Assembly (NCBI RefSeq): GCF_001583415.1 | Contig: NZ_CP014475.1 | Span: forward strand, 2,728,001-2,792,000 | Length of the DNA stretch: 64,000 nt | Reading direction: 5' to 3' | Source: Mycolicibacterium phlei | GTDB lineage: Bacteria > Actinomycetota > Actinomycetes > Mycobacteriales > Mycobacteriaceae | Shown here: piece after piece, positions 1 through 8,819 of the stretch | Position numbering within the stretch: the stretch's first letter is position 1 | Layout: the number at the start of each line of letters is the position of its first letter | The notes under the pieces: generated by a model | Database searches by the model: none | What the model was told of the DNA's origin: nothing | The model's input: the letters and a program-made list of their open reading frames with translations, nothing else | Made by a program: the position numbers and the translations under genes

Positions 1-834
1 CCGGACCTGGCTCACGGAGTCGAAGAAGACGTCGTCGGCGTCGCGCAGGGTGGCGATGATCTCCTCGGTGCGCCACCGGTCCGCGGCGAACTCGCGTTCC
101 AGTTCGGCGGTGATCGCGGAGATGTCGTGCCGGTTGACGCTGCCCGGCCTGGGGTGCACATAGGTCAGGAACGCCCGCGTCTCGCTGCCGTCGAAGGACC
201 GCATCAGCGCCGCCGAGCGCCCCGGATGGGAGTACATGTAACCGGTTCCCGGAGCGAACATCTCGCCGCGGATGTCCCAGATGGCGACATAGGCGCCGAG
301 GTGGTGCAGGAACTGTCCCTCGTCACCGAAGGCCAACGCGCGGACCTTGGAGTGGATGCCGTCGGCACCGATCACCACGTCGAACCGTTGGGTCGCACGG
401 TGTTTGAAGGTCACCTCGACACCGGTGTCGGTGGGGGACAGGTCGGTGATGGTGTCGCCGAAGACGTAGTCGGCCCGGTGGCGGGTCGCGTCGTACAGCA
501 CCCCGGTCAGTGTGCCCCGGGCGATCTCGACGTCACCGGACTTCGGATCGGAGAGCACCTCGTTGGGATCCATCCGGGCGATTCGGCGGCCGCCGGGGGA
601 GAGGAACTCGATCGCGGGATTGCGGTGCCGGTGGGCGTCGATCTTGTCGGTGAGCCCCATCCGGTCGATGACCTCACGGGCGGTGCCGCGGATGTCGACG
701 GGATACCCGCCGGTGCGCAGGCGCTCGGCGCGCTCGACGACGGTGACGTCCCAGCCGGCTTCGGCGAGCCAGAAGGCCACAGCGGGCCCGGCGATGCCGG
801 CGCCGCTGATCAGGGCGGTGCGGGTAGTGGACAC
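1..834 (-). CDS. FAD-dependent monooxygenase (3' end off window)
   Basis: PHBH/UbiH-like flavin monooxygenase, predicted to hydroxylate an unidentified substrate with NAD(P)H and FAD. The N-terminus reads STTRTALISGAGIAGPA, a Rossmann GxGxxG FAD-binding motif, and a GADGIHSKVR segment around residue 160 matches the family's DG motif. The start chosen is GTG at 834, preceded by GGGAGA; it leaves 76 bp to the divergent TetR gene. About 278 codons are visible and the C-terminus lies outside the window. Divergence from a TetR gene suggests that regulator controls it (inference). Substrate unknown. Confidence 0.85.
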   Translation of the reverse strand, partial: MSTTRTALISGAGIAGPAVAFWLAEAGWDVTVVERAERLRTGGYPVDIRGTAREVIDRMGLTDKIDAHRHRNPAIEFLSPGGRRIARMDPNEVLSDPKSGDVEIARGTLTGVLYDATRHRADYVFGDTITDLSPTDTGVEVTFKHRATQRFDVVIGADGIHSKVRALAFGDEGQFLHHLGAYVAIWDIRGEMFAPGTGYMYSHPGRSAALMRSFDGSETRAFLTYVHPRPGSVNRHDISAITAELEREFAADRWRTEEIIATLRDADDVFFDSVSQVR

Positions 835-910
835 GGTGTCTCCCGATCCTTTAGATACAGAACTGTTGCTTATCACCGTTGACGCTACCCACATCCGTTA
901 AGCTACGCAA
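835..910. promoter_or_regulatory. Divergent promoter region, monooxygenase/TetR
   Basis: The 76 bp between the divergent starts are less GC-rich than the flanks. On the + strand TAAGCT at 899-904 lies 6 nt before the TetR ATG at 911, giving a likely leaderless transcript; TTGACG at 879-884 is a possible but closely spaced -35. The TetR operator should lie here, but I see no convincing perfect palindrome. Confidence 0.45.
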
Positions 911-1516
911 ATGTCCCCTAAGGGTGTCCCCGTGCAGCGCCGCCGGGGTGCGGCACTGGAGGCCGCGATCCTCGACGCCGGCTGGGATCAGCTGCTCGAG
1001 GCCGGCTACGAGGGGTTCACGGTCGACGCTGTGGCGAGCAGGGCGCACGCGGCCCGGTCCGTGTTGTACCGGCGCTGGCCGTCCCGGTTGGAGCTGCTCA
1101 AGGCGGTGATCAGGCACCGGGGGACGGTCGACCGGATTCCGGTGCCCGACACCGGCAGCCTGCGCGGCGATGTGCTGGCACTGCTGACGGAGTTCACCAA
1201 GCGACGGGCCCGGACGGTCGGGCTGATCGCCGCGCGGCTCGGCGCCTACTTCGACGAGGCGCAGGGCTCCTTCAAGGAGCTCTACGACGCGTTCGTGGCG
1301 GAGGGGCCGAGCGCGATGGACACCGTCGTGGCGCGCGCCATCGAGCGCGGTGAACTCACCAGCGTGCCGCCGCCGCGGGTCGTGTCGCTGCCGGTCGACC
1401 TGGTGCGCCACGAGCTGTTGATGACGATGGCCGAGGTGCCCGCCGAGACGATCCGCGAGATCGTCGACGACGTCTTCCTGCCGCTGGTGCGCGGACCACG
1501 CGGTTCTGCCGGATAG
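911..1516 (+). CDS. TetR/AcrR family transcriptional regulator
   Basis: 201-aa one-component repressor. The N-terminal helix-turn-helix is clear: [20 protein letters not shown], then [20 protein letters not shown], the usual TetR recognition-helix region ending in YRRWPSR. The remaining ~140 residues are the ligand-binding/dimer domain and do not identify the ligand. There is no Shine-Dalgarno; TAAGCT 6 nt upstream suggests a leaderless start at ATG 911. Probably autoregulates and controls the divergent monooxygenase. Confidence 0.88.
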   Translation: MSPKGVPVQRRRGAALEAAILDAGWDQLLEAGYEGFTVDAVASRAHAARSVLYRRWPSRLELLKAVIRHRGTVDRIPVPDTGSLRGDVLALLTEFTKRRARTVGLIAARLGAYFDEAQGSFKELYDAFVAEGPSAMDTVVARAIERGELTSVPPPRVVSLPVDLVRHELLMTMAEVPAETIREIVDDVFLPLVRGPRGSAG

Positions 1517-1526
1517 GCACGCCCAC

Positions 1527-1532
1527 TAGGGT
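1527..1532 (+). promoter_or_regulatory. Leaderless -10 element for trpB2
   Basis: TAGGGT ends 7 nt before ATG 1540, so transcription should begin at the A of the start codon. This favours ATG 1540 over the in-frame GTG at 1531, which lies inside the -10 element. Confidence 0.6.
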
Positions 1533-1539
1533 GTCGGGC

Positions 1540-2841
1540 ATGACCGAACAGCTCGACGCCACCCATCCGGACCTCGTCACCGTCGAGGTGCCGACCCACT
1601 GGTACAACCTGGCGGCCGAGCTGTCCGAGCCGATCCCGCCGCACCTGCATCCGGCCACCAGGGAACCGGTCGCACCGGAGGATCTGGCGCCGCTGTTCGC
1701 CAGCGGGCTCATCGCGCAGGAGGCGTCCACCGAGACCTACATCGAGATCCCCGAGCCGGTGCGGGCGATCTACGCGATGTGGCGGCCGTCGCCGCTGATC
1801 CGGGCGCGCCGGTTCGAGAAGGCGCTCAACACCGGGGCGCACATCTACGTCAAGTACGAGGGTGTCAGCCCGGTCGGCAGCCACAAGACGAATTCGGCGG
1901 TGGCGCAGGCCTATTACAACGCCGTCGACGGCGTGAAGAAGCTGACCACCGAGACCGGTGCCGGGCAGTGGGGAAGCGCGCTGTCGTTCGCGGGCGCCCA
2001 GTTCGGCCTGGAGATCGAGGTGTGGCAGGTCCGCGCGTCGTACGAGTCCAAGCCGTACCGCGGCCATCTCATCCGGACCTACGGCGGCACGGTGCACTCG
2101 AGCCCGTCGACGCTCACCGAGGCCGGGCGGGCGATCCTGGCCAAGGATCCGAACACCACCGGCAGCCTCGGCATGGCGGTCAGCGAGGCCGTCGAGGTCG
2201 CCGCGGCCGATCCCGAGGCCCGCTACGCGCTGGGCAGCGTGCTCAACCACGTGGTGCTGCACCAGACCGTGATCGGCCAGGAGGCCGTGGCGCAACTGGC
2301 GTTGGTCGAACCGGACGGCGCCGACGTCGTATTCGGTTGCGCCGGTGGCGGTTCGAACCTCGCCGGGCTGTCGTTCCCGTTCCTGCGGGAGAAGATCCAC
2401 GGCCGGTCCAACCCGCGGGTCGTGGCCGCCGAACCCGCCGCCTGCCCGTCGATCACCCAGGGTGAGTACCGCTACGACCACGGCGACGTGGCCGGGCTGA
2501 CCCCGCTGCTCAAGATGCACACGCTGGGAATGGATTTCGTGCCGGATCCGATTCACGCCGGCGGGCTGCGCTACCACGGCATGGCGCCGGCGCTGAGCCA
2601 CACGGTGGAGCTCGGTCTGGTCGAGGGCGTGGCGATCTCGCAGCGCGACGCGTTCGCCGCCGGGGTGCAGTTCGCGCGGACGCAGGGCATCGTGCCGGCG
2701 CCGGAGTCGACGCACGCGATCGCGGCGGCCGCCAGGCACGTCGCCGACGATCCGCGCGAGCAGGTGATCGTGATCGGCCTGTCCGGGCACGGCCAGCTGG
2801 ATCTGCCCGCCTACGCGGAGTATCTCGACGGCAAGCTCTGA
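1540..2841 (+). CDS. trpB2: TrpB2-type tryptophan synthase beta subunit
   Basis: 433-aa PLP enzyme of the TrpB2 (TrpB-like) family, which condenses indole with serine or a phosphoserine-type donor. The N-terminal extension ([11 protein letters not shown]...[10 protein letters not shown]) and the [12 protein letters not shown] segment are TrpB2 hallmarks. The PLP lysine sits in GSHKTNSA, followed by [11 protein letters not shown]; the phosphate-binding glycine loop is [11 protein letters not shown]. The gene stands alone with no trpA or trp genes nearby, as usual for TrpB2, so it may salvage indole rather than serve the main pathway (inference). Confidence 0.9.
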   Translation: MTEQLDATHPDLVTVEVPTHWYNLAAELSEPIPPHLHPATREPVAPEDLAPLFASGLIAQEASTETYIEIPEPVRAIYAMWRPSPLIRARRFEKALNTGAHIYVKYEGVSPVGSHKTNSAVAQAYYNAVDGVKKLTTETGAGQWGSALSFAGAQFGLEIEVWQVRASYESKPYRGHLIRTYGGTVHSSPSTLTEAGRAILAKDPNTTGSLGMAVSEAVEVAAADPEARYALGSVLNHVVLHQTVIGQEAVAQLALVEPDGADVVFGCAGGGSNLAGLSFPFLREKIHGRSNPRVVAAEPAACPSITQGEYRYDHGDVAGLTPLLKMHTLGMDFVPDPIHAGGLRYHGMAPALSHTVELGLVEGVAISQRDAFAAGVQFARTQGIVPAPESTHAIAAAARHVADDPREQVIVIGLSGHGQLDLPAYAEYLDGKL

Positions 2842-2901
2842 CCTGGCGGTTTGCGGCCGTCACTATCCTCGGAGGTAGTCGTTTTCGAGGAGGTGGGCCC
2901 C

Positions 2902-3444
2902 GTGTTCGGTCTGCGGTCGCGCGGTCAGTCGATCGAGGCGACCCTCAAGCAGATCGAGTACCGGGTGCTCGACGACGTTCACCTGGCTGCGTGGCAGCGC
3001 CGGCTGGCGTGGGCGGCCTCCACGGTGCTGGCGGTGGCCGCGATCACGGTGTGGATCGTCGGCGCCAGCGTGCCGGTGGCCGCGTCCACGCTGGGGGCGG
3101 CCGCGGCGGCCTGTTCGGTCGTCGCGCTGCGGCGCCGCCGGTTCCGGTGGTGTGTGGCCGGGGCGTACCTGTCGGGGTTGTCGACGGTCGCCAACATCGG
3201 GGCGTTCTGGTGGTCGCGGACCAGCTCGGCGGAGGCGGTGCTGGCGGTGACGGCCGCCCTGTCCGCGGTGGCCGCGGCGACGCTGACGGTGGTGTGGGTC
3301 TCGGTGGCGATCACCCCGGTCCACGAGTCGCACCCGGACCTGCGGTGGAAGCCGAAGCGCAAGTGGGGTGTGCGCGAGGCCGGCGACACGACGATCGTCT
3401 GGCCACCGCCGCCGGCCGGGCCGCACCGTCCCGACGGCAAGTAG
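2902..3444 (+). CDS. Small four-helix membrane protein, unknown function
   Basis: About 180-aa integral membrane protein without a recognised domain. The start is GTG 2902, 8 nt after GAGGAGG at 2887-2893; in-frame codons further upstream are probably not used. A short soluble N-terminus (VFGLRSRGQSIEATLKQIEY...) precedes four hydrophobic stretches (starting WAASTVLAVAAITV, VAASTLGAAAAACS, WCVAGAYLSGLST and AVLAVTAALSAVAA). The tail is cytosolic, basic then proline-rich (KPKRKWG, WPPPPAGP). Likely a conserved mycobacterial hypothetical. Confidence 0.7.
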   Translation: MFGLRSRGQSIEATLKQIEYRVLDDVHLAAWQRRLAWAASTVLAVAAITVWIVGASVPVAASTLGAAAAACSVVALRRRRFRWCVAGAYLSGLSTVANIGAFWWSRTSSAEAVLAVTAALSAVAAATLTVVWVSVAITPVHESHPDLRWKPKRKWGVREAGDTTIVWPPPPAGPHRPDGK

Positions 3445-3576
3445 CCCGACACATGCTGTAGCCACTGACTTCCCTCCGCAGTGGTGGTGCCGCTGAAGAA
3501 GCCCACTGCTGTTTGACCGACTTCGCCGACGGCTGACCAGCCCGTAACAACGGTGCGGTGTGGCACAATAGCGCGC

Positions 3577-4403
3577 ATGTCCGCAGCGCCCAAGGTCGAC
3601 GGCGACTCACTCAAAGAGGTATCCGCAACCGCGTTGTGGACGCTACGCAACCGCGCGGCCGAAGCAAAACGCAGTGACGGGGTGATCCGCGATCCGTGGG
3701 CGATCAAGCTCCATGACGCTATCGCCTACGACTACGCCAAGTTCGGACGCAACCAACAGGCCCATGCGTTGCGTGCCAGGGCATTCGATGCGGAGACCGC
3801 ACGCTACCTTGCCGACCACCCCGGCGCATCGGTGGTGGCCCTGGCAGAAGGACTGCAAACCAGTTCTGACGGCTCACCCACGACCATCCCGACCTTGAAC
3901 TCACATGGTACTCAATCGACCTGCCGCCGGTGATGGACATCAGGGCGCGGTTGTTGCCCCACGACGACCGGGTGGTGGCATTAGCCCAGTCCGCACTGGA
4001 CCGTAGCTGGCTGGATCGTATCGACAGCGACAACGGCGTGTTCATCACCGCTGAGGGACTGCTGATGTACCTACAACCCGAGGATGCGCTCGCCCTGATC
4101 GCCGATTGCGCGCAGCGATTCCCTGGCGGCGCTACGATGTTTGACTCCATTCCACCATGGTTCAGCGCACTAACGATGCGTGGCCTGCGACTGACCCGGC
4201 GGTACACGGCACCACCGATGCCGTTTCCGTTGACCGCGGACCAGGGTGTTGCGCTCGCCACCAAAGTCCCAGGGGTGCGCCGGGCCCGCGACATTGTTCT
4301 GCCGCCGGGCCGCGGCCTGGTCGCCACGATCGGGTTACGACTAGCTGACCGGGGCGTGCTGCACCGGTTGCGGCCCAGTATCACGCTGCTGGAGTTCGGC
4401 TGA
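3577..4403 (+). pseudogene. SAM-dependent methyltransferase (TIGR00027/COG3315 type), two lesions
   Basis: Two overlapping reading frames together give one ~275-aa class I methyltransferase of the family expanded in mycobacteria. The N-part (VSATALWTLRNRAAEAKR...DPWAIKLHD) runs to AEGLQT; the C-part resumes in another frame with LTHDHPDLELTWYSIDLPPVMDIR and continues to ITLLEFG. The family motif GLQTQFWR is broken twice: one base is missing near 3860-3861 (CAAAC-CAG for a probable CAAACCCAG), and the restored frame then meets TGA at 3867-3869 where tryptophan is expected. Two independent hits argue for a real pseudogene rather than a sequencing error. CACAAT lies upstream of ATG 3577. Confidence 0.85.
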
Positions 4404-4516
4404 CGGGTCGTTGTGTTCACATCTCGCCCCGACTTTGTCAGGGTGCGTTGGGTGGCGTTTGTTAACTGCGCACCCCGGCAGCCGTACCCGAACGCAGTGG
4501 CTCACGATCAGTGTTG

Positions 4517-5725
4517 TCACTCTTCTGCCTGTCGATCGGGCTGCTGACCCGCATCCGAGAACTGTGCGGCATGGGTAGCCTGGTCGGCGTCGCACGGGTC
4601 CTGATGCCAGTCGCCGAAAGGGTCGGGGTAGTCGCGCCAAGTCTCGGGGTGGGCGAACTCGGCGTCGGTGAGCAGGGCGCCTCGCAGTGCGTCGAGAATG
4701 TCGTCACTGTGGGCGCCGCAGACCAGTATCGTGAGAAAGACGTGTCGGTCACCGAAACTGGGGTCCCAGTCGATGGCCGCCAGCGCGCGCCACTGCGGAT
4801 CGGTGTGGGTAAGCTCGCTGGAAGTCATTGCGGCCAGCCATTTTCCGGCGGAGCTGACACGCAGCCCGGCACCGACTGATTCGATCCACATGACCTCGGC
4901 GTCCCGGTTGGCCAGCCAGGCGCGGCCGCGGGTGCGCACCACGCCGTCGAGCAGCAGGTCGATGGCCGCGTGCAGCCGCACCGGATGGAACGGCCGCCGT
5001 GCGGTGAATTCGACGATGCGTACTTCGCCGTCGGCCGTCAGCGGCGGTTGTCCGGCCAGCAGGGAATCCCGGGGCGAGGGCGCGCGTCCGCGTGGACTGT
5101 CCGGTTCGAGGTGCGCCAGGGCCAGCTCGAGGCGGTCTGGGCCGACCGTGATCCGTGCGCGGGGCGCGAGCCGACGCAGCACCGCCAGAGTCGTTGCCTC
5201 CGGTGCGCCGAGCACCAGGACATCGGCCACCTCGGCCTGCCCGACCACCACCTGGGCGACCGTGCGGCCGTCGGCGAGTTCGTCCTCGCCGAGCGCCTGC
5301 TCCAGCCACGCCGCGGTGTCCACGCATGTCACCACGGCTGCCACCACCACGTCGCGGGCCGCGGGCCCGTCGATGTACCCCGGGCCGACCCGTACGTGCA
5401 CGTTGTCGATGGCCCATCGCACGGGTTCGGGCTCAAGCCAAGGCATCATCTGCACGACGATGCGGGTCACGTCGGCGCGCCGGTGCAGACGGCGAAGCAG
5501 GATCAGCAGATCGTCACGCACGGTGCACGAGACGCATCCGTGCACCAGCTCAAGTACCCACTGAGAGCTGTCGACCGAGCTGCTCACGGTGCGGACGACG
5601 ACATGGCCGTCGAAGGTGTGGCTGACGAGCAGGGTGCCAGGTGCCTTGAGCAGTTCCTCGACGACGGCCCGACCGGTTCCGCGGGCGTCATCCTGTCCGG
5701 CGACCAGCACTACCGGCGTACGCAT
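4517..5725 (-). CDS. mrf: CobW-family protein, probable ribosome-hibernation factor Mrf
   Basis: 402-aa CobW/COG0523-like protein divergent from four zinc-independent ribosomal protein genes. In M. smegmatis the equivalent Zur-controlled protein, Mrf, recruits the hibernation factor Mpy to ribosomes under zinc depletion. The CobW motif appears as GCVSC (Cys64, Cys67) followed by TVRDDL, in place of the usual GCxCC. The N-terminal strand that normally carries the Walker A reads [19 protein letters not shown], lacking GK(S/T). The C-terminus ([34 protein letters not shown]) is a CobW_C domain. Start ATG 5725 has GGGAGG upstream. Gene assignment rests on context plus these motifs. Confidence 0.82.
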   Translation of the reverse strand: MRTPVVLVAGQDDARGTGRAVVEELLKAPGTLLVSHTFDGHVVVRTVSSSVDSSQWVLELVHGCVSCTVRDDLLILLRRLHRRADVTRIVVQMMPWLEPEPVRWAIDNVHVRVGPGYIDGPAARDVVVAAVVTCVDTAAWLEQALGEDELADGRTVAQVVVGQAEVADVLVLGAPEATTLAVLRRLAPRARITVGPDRLELALAHLEPDSPRGRAPSPRDSLLAGQPPLTADGEVRIVEFTARRPFHPVRLHAAIDLLLDGVVRTRGRAWLANRDAEVMWIESVGAGLRVSSAGKWLAAMTSSELTHTDPQWRALAAIDWDPSFGDRHVFLTILVCGAHSDDILDALRGALLTDAEFAHPETWRDYPDPFGDWHQDPCDADQATHAAQFSDAGQQPDRQAEE

Positions 5726-5743
5726 GGGACCTCCCGGTTTGCT

Positions 5744-5764
5744 TATTGAAAACGATTGTCATTA
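5744..5764. promoter_or_regulatory. Zur box between mrf and rpmB2
   Basis: AT-rich imperfect palindrome with core TGAAAACGATTGTCA at 5747-5761, in the 73-bp divergent gap. It resembles the mycobacterial Zur operator (TGAAAATNATTTTCA-like) and shares TGANNNNNANTNTCA with sites at 15207 and 18357 in this window. It should repress both mrf and the ribosomal operon when zinc is sufficient. Confidence 0.82.
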
Positions 5765-5798
5765 TCGTACGACGGTACCGCACGACGAAGGAGAGTCA

Positions 5799-6035
5799 AT
5801 GTCGGCCCACTGCCAGGTGACCGGGCGCGGCCCCGGATTCGGGAACTCGGTGTCGCATTCGCACCGACGCACCCCGAGACGCTGGGACCCCAATATCCAG
5901 AACAAGACCTATTACCTGCCGTCGGAGGGACGACGAATCCGGCTGCGGGTCAGCGCAAAAGGCATCAAGGTGATCGACCGTGACGGCATCGAGGCCGTCG
6001 TCGCCCGAATGCGTGCACGGGGGGAGAAGGTCTGA
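5799..6035 (+). CDS. rpmB2: Zinc-independent 50S ribosomal protein L28
   Basis: 78-aa L28 paralogue ([32 protein letters not shown]... [15 protein letters not shown]). Canonical zinc-binding L28 uses paired CxxC motifs; here only Cys5 remains, so zinc cannot be held the usual way (the C- form). First gene of a four-gene operon with 1-nt overlaps, downstream of the Zur box. Start ATG 5799 follows GAAGGAGAG. Confidence 0.93.
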   Translation: MSAHCQVTGRGPGFGNSVSHSHRRTPRRWDPNIQNKTYYLPSEGRRIRLRVSAKGIKVIDRDGIEAVVARMRARGEKV

Positions 6036-6199
6036 TGGCTCGCAACGAGATCCGGCCCATCGTGAAGCTGCGGTCCACTGCGGGAACCGGATACACGTAC
6101 GTCACCCGCAAGAATCGCCGCAACGACCCGGACCGCATCGTGCTCAGGAAATACGATCCGGTCCTGCGCCGCCACGTCGAGTTCCGCGAGGAACGCTGA
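6035..6199 (+). CDS. rpmG2: Zinc-independent 50S ribosomal protein L33
   Basis: 54-aa L33 ([19 protein letters not shown], then [23 protein letters not shown]...). It contains no cysteine, while zinc-binding L33 has two CxxC knuckles. Starts within TGATG, overlapping the L28 stop by one base, which implies translational coupling. Confidence 0.93.
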   Translation: MARNEIRPIVKLRSTAGTGYTYVTRKNRRNDPDRIVLRKYDPVLRRHVEFREER

Positions 6200-6504
6200 T
6201 GGCCAAGAAGTCGAAGATTGTCAAGAACGAGCAGCGGCGAGAACTGGTGCAGCGCTACGCCGAACGGCGCGCCGAACTCAAGAGGACCATCCGTGATCCG
6301 GCCAGCCCGGCGGATCGGCGCGCTGCCGCGGTCAGCGCCTTGCAGCGGCTGCCGCGCGACTCCAGTCCCGTGCGGTTGCGTAATCGCGATGTCGTCGACG
6401 GGCGACCACGCGGGCATCTGCGCAAGTTCGGGTTGTCCCGTGTGCGGGTGCGTGAGATGGCGCATCGCGGCGAGTTGCCCGGCGTGCGGAAGGCGAGTTG
6501 GTGA
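6199..6504 (+). CDS. rpsN2: Zinc-independent 30S ribosomal protein S14
   Basis: 101-aa S14 of the long, cysteine-free class ([20 protein letters not shown]... [20 protein letters not shown], then [21 protein letters not shown]). The short zinc-binding S14 is ~61 aa with CxxC...CxxC, absent here. Start overlaps the L33 stop by one base. Confidence 0.94.
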   Translation: MAKKSKIVKNEQRRELVQRYAERRAELKRTIRDPASPADRRAAAVSALQRLPRDSSPVRLRNRDVVDGRPRGHLRKFGLSRVRVREMAHRGELPGVRKASW

Positions 6505-6758
6505 TGGCGGTCAAGAAGCCCAGGAAGCACAAGACAGCAACCGAACTCACGATTCCGCGGCGCAATCAGCTAACGGCGCTCGGCGTCACCACCATCGACT
6601 ACAAGGATGTCTCGGTGCTGCGCACGTTCCTCAGCGAGCGTGGCAAGATCCGCTCGCGCCATGTCACCGGTCTGACGCCGCAGCAGCAACGGCAGGTCGC
6701 GACCGCGATCAAGAACGCCCGCGAGATGGCGTTGTTACCGATGGCGGGTCCGCGCTGA
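6504..6758 (+). CDS. rpsR2: Zinc-independent 30S ribosomal protein S18
   Basis: 84-aa S18 paralogue ([20 protein letters not shown], then [21 protein letters not shown]...). It lacks the cysteines of the zinc-binding form. ATG 6504 overlaps the S14 stop; TTG 6498 and GTG 6501 are less likely starts. Last gene of the Zur operon; the cobalamin riboswitch begins within a few bases of its stop. Confidence 0.93.
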   Translation: MAVKKPRKHKTATELTIPRRNQLTALGVTTIDYKDVSVLRTFLSERGKIRSRHVTGLTPQQQRQVATAIKNAREMALLPMAGPR

Positions 6759-6761
6759 CTC

Positions 6762-6915
6762 ATACGGTATGGCACCATCAGTGCCGAAGGCGACTGCGGA
6801 TTGAGGAAGCCGGTGCGAATCCGGCACGGTCCCGCCACTGTGATCGATGCCCGCGGGTGTCGTGAGTCAGACACTCACCGCAGCCACCACCTCGCAGGGT
6901 CTGGGGCGGATCTCC
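6762..6915 (+). ncRNA. Cobalamin (AdoCbl) riboswitch
   Basis: The B12-box core is unmistakable: GGAAGCCGGTGCGAATCC (from ~6805) followed by GGCACGGTCCCGCCACTGTG (to ~6842). A downstream stem GTGAGT...ACTCAC lies at 6862-6880. Near the end, a GGGG/CCCC hairpin at about 6900-6919 abuts the CCGGAGAGGAACGG ribosome-binding region of the permease gene, suggesting translational control by ribosome-site sequestration (inference). Outer boundaries are approximate. No clear independent promoter separates it from rpsR2. Confidence 0.9.
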
Positions 6916-6936
6916 CCGGAGAGGAACGGAGCGAAC

Positions 6937-7992
6937 ATGGCGGCGCGGCGCTCGATCGCATGCTGGTCCGTAGCGCCCAGAATCCTGACCGGGGTGCTCG
7001 CGGTGCTCACCGTGGTGAGCATCATCGTGTCGATCGTTTTCGGGGCCGAGCACATTCCGCTGGGCGAGGTGTGGCGCACCGTGCTCGGACGGCTCACCGG
7101 CGCCGAGGTCGATGCGGGGTATGCCGTCATCATCTGGGAGTTGCGGTTACCGCGTTCGATCCTGGCGGCCGTCGTGGGCGCCGGTCTGGCCCTGGCCGGC
7201 GCGCTGATGCAGGCCCTCGTCCGCAACCCGCTCGCCGAGCCGTACCTGCTCGGGGTGTCCGCCGGTGCAGCGGTGGGCGCCACGGCCGTCATGACGCTGG
7301 GCGTGCTGTCCGGGTTCGGCGTGTGGGCGCTGTCGGGTGGGGCGCTGTTCGGCGCGATGGCGGCGACCCTCACCGTCTACACGGTGGCCCGCGCCCAGGG
7401 CGGACTCACCGCGCTGCGGTTGATCCTGTCCGGTGTGGTGCTGTCCTCGGCCTACATGGCGGTGTCCTCGCTGCTGGTGTTCACCGCCGGGGATCCGCAT
7501 GCGGCCGAGAGCGTGATGTTCTGGCTGCTCGGCAGCGTCGCCGGGGCGACCTGGGCCAAAGTTCCGCTCGCCGCGGCCGTGGTGGCGATCGGTCTGGTCG
7601 GTGCGTTGCTGATCCATTCGTGGCTGGACGCGTACGCGGCCGGGTCCGACACCGCCGCGTCGCTCGGGGTCCCGGTGCGGGCCCTGCGCAACGGGCTGTT
7701 CGCGATGCAGGGCGTGCTCGTCGGTGTGTTGGTGGCCGTGGCCGGCGGCATCGGTTTCATCGGGCTGATCGTGCCGCACGCAGCCAGGCTGATCGTCGGC
7801 GCGACGCACCGCGCCATGCTTCCGGTGACGGTGTGCGCGGGAGCGCTGTTTCTGGTGTGGGTGGATGTGGTCTCCCGGGAACTGGCCGCACCGCGGGAGA
7901 TGCCGCTGGGCATCGTCACCGGTCTCATCGGCGCTCCGGTGTTCCTGTTCCTCATGGGGCGGCGCCGCTACGAGTTCGGAGGCGCCACATGA
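6937..7992 (+). CDS. FecCD/BtuC-family ABC transporter permease
   Basis: 351-aa multi-spanning permease, about ten hydrophobic segments. Family hallmarks are the LRLPRSILAAVVGAGLALAG segment followed by ALMQALVRNPLAEPYLLGVS, and later GGIGFIGLIVPHAARLIVG, the EAA-like coupling region. ATG 6937 is preferred over ATG 6847 because GGAGAGGAACGG precedes it and the earlier codon lies in the riboswitch. The riboswitch points to cobalamin or another corrinoid; the same permease family also moves ferric siderophores, and related actinobacterial systems have been proposed for F420-0. Confidence 0.85.
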   Translation: MAARRSIACWSVAPRILTGVLAVLTVVSIIVSIVFGAEHIPLGEVWRTVLGRLTGAEVDAGYAVIIWELRLPRSILAAVVGAGLALAGALMQALVRNPLAEPYLLGVSAGAAVGATAVMTLGVLSGFGVWALSGGALFGAMAATLTVYTVARAQGGLTALRLILSGVVLSSAYMAVSSLLVFTAGDPHAAESVMFWLLGSVAGATWAKVPLAAAVVAIGLVGALLIHSWLDAYAAGSDTAASLGVPVRALRNGLFAMQGVLVGVLVAVAGGIGFIGLIVPHAARLIVGATHRAMLPVTVCAGALFLVWVDVVSRELAAPREMPLGIVTGLIGAPVFLFLMGRRRYEFGGAT

Positions 7993-8804
7993 TCGCCACG
8001 CTGACCAGCGCACCGCTCAGCGCACACGGTGTGGATTGTCGCCGGGGCGCCAGAACCATTGTGTCCGAAGTCGATCTGATGGTTCCCGCCGGCACCCGAC
8101 TGGCCGTTGTGGGTCCGAACGGGGCCGGGAAGTCCACGCTGTTGCGGGTGCTGTCGGGTCTGGACACACCGGCTTCGGGCACCGTCCGGGTCGGTGATGA
8201 GGATCTGCACCGGATGTCGGCGCGGCGGCGGGCCAGAACCATCGCGGTGGTGGGGCAGGAGGAACAGCCGTCCGGCGAGCTGACCGTCGGGGAGGCGGTC
8301 GGCCTGGGGCGCATTCCCTACCGCACGCCGTGGTCGGGATCCGATCTGGCCGAACGCACCGTCGTGCGGGCGGCCCTGACCGTCGTCGGTCTGGGCAGTT
8401 GGGCCGACCGGCCCTGTTCGCGGCTGTCCGGTGGGGAACGCCACCGGGTGGTGCTGGCCAGGGCGTTGGCTCAGCAGACGCCGGTGCTGGTGCTGGATGA
8501 ACCCACCAACCATCTCGATGCCGCATGGCAGCTGCGGCTGTTGCAGATCCTTCACGAGCTCGGCTGCACCGTGGTCGCCGCGATGCACGACCTCGACCTG
8601 GTGCTGCGGTATTTCGATGCGGTCGCGGTCGTCGCCGACGGCCGGGTGCTCGCTCACGGACCGCCGGCCGAGGTGTTGGAGCCCGAGTTGCTCCGACAGG
8701 TGTTCGACGTCGTCGGCGACGTCGTCCGCCACCCCACGACGGGGCGTGCGCATCTGCTGTTCTCCCACGCCGATTCGGTGTCGCGATCCGCGACGAAAAT
8801 CTGA
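7989..8804 (+). CDS. ABC transporter ATP-binding protein (BtuD/FecE type)
   Basis: 271-aa ATPase powering the preceding permease. Walker A GPNGAGKST, signature LSGGERHR, Walker B VLVLDEPTNHLD and H-loop AAMHD are all intact. The ATG overlaps the permease stop (ATGA), so the two are translationally coupled. Confidence 0.9.
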   Translation: MIATLTSAPLSAHGVDCRRGARTIVSEVDLMVPAGTRLAVVGPNGAGKSTLLRVLSGLDTPASGTVRVGDEDLHRMSARRRARTIAVVGQEEQPSGELTVGEAVGLGRIPYRTPWSGSDLAERTVVRAALTVVGLGSWADRPCSRLSGGERHRVVLARALAQQTPVLVLDEPTNHLDAAWQLRLLQILHELGCTVVAAMHDLDLVLRYFDAVAVVADGRVLAHGPPAEVLEPELLRQVFDVVGDVVRHPTTGRAHLLFSHADSVSRSATKI

Positions 8805-8819
8805 CAGAGGAAGATGACT

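Noticed and set aside
127..882. 251-codon + strand open frame over the first gene
   Set aside because: Antisense shadow of the FAD monooxygenase; no domain and typical high-GC antisense composition.
1282..2790. 502-codon minus-strand frame across TetR and trpB2
   Set aside because: Antisense to two well-supported genes; arginine/histidine-rich composition without motifs.
6801..6936. Coding extension through the riboswitch (ATG 6847 or frames from 6801)
   Set aside because: The RNA is a clear B12 riboswitch and ATG 6937 has its own ribosome site.
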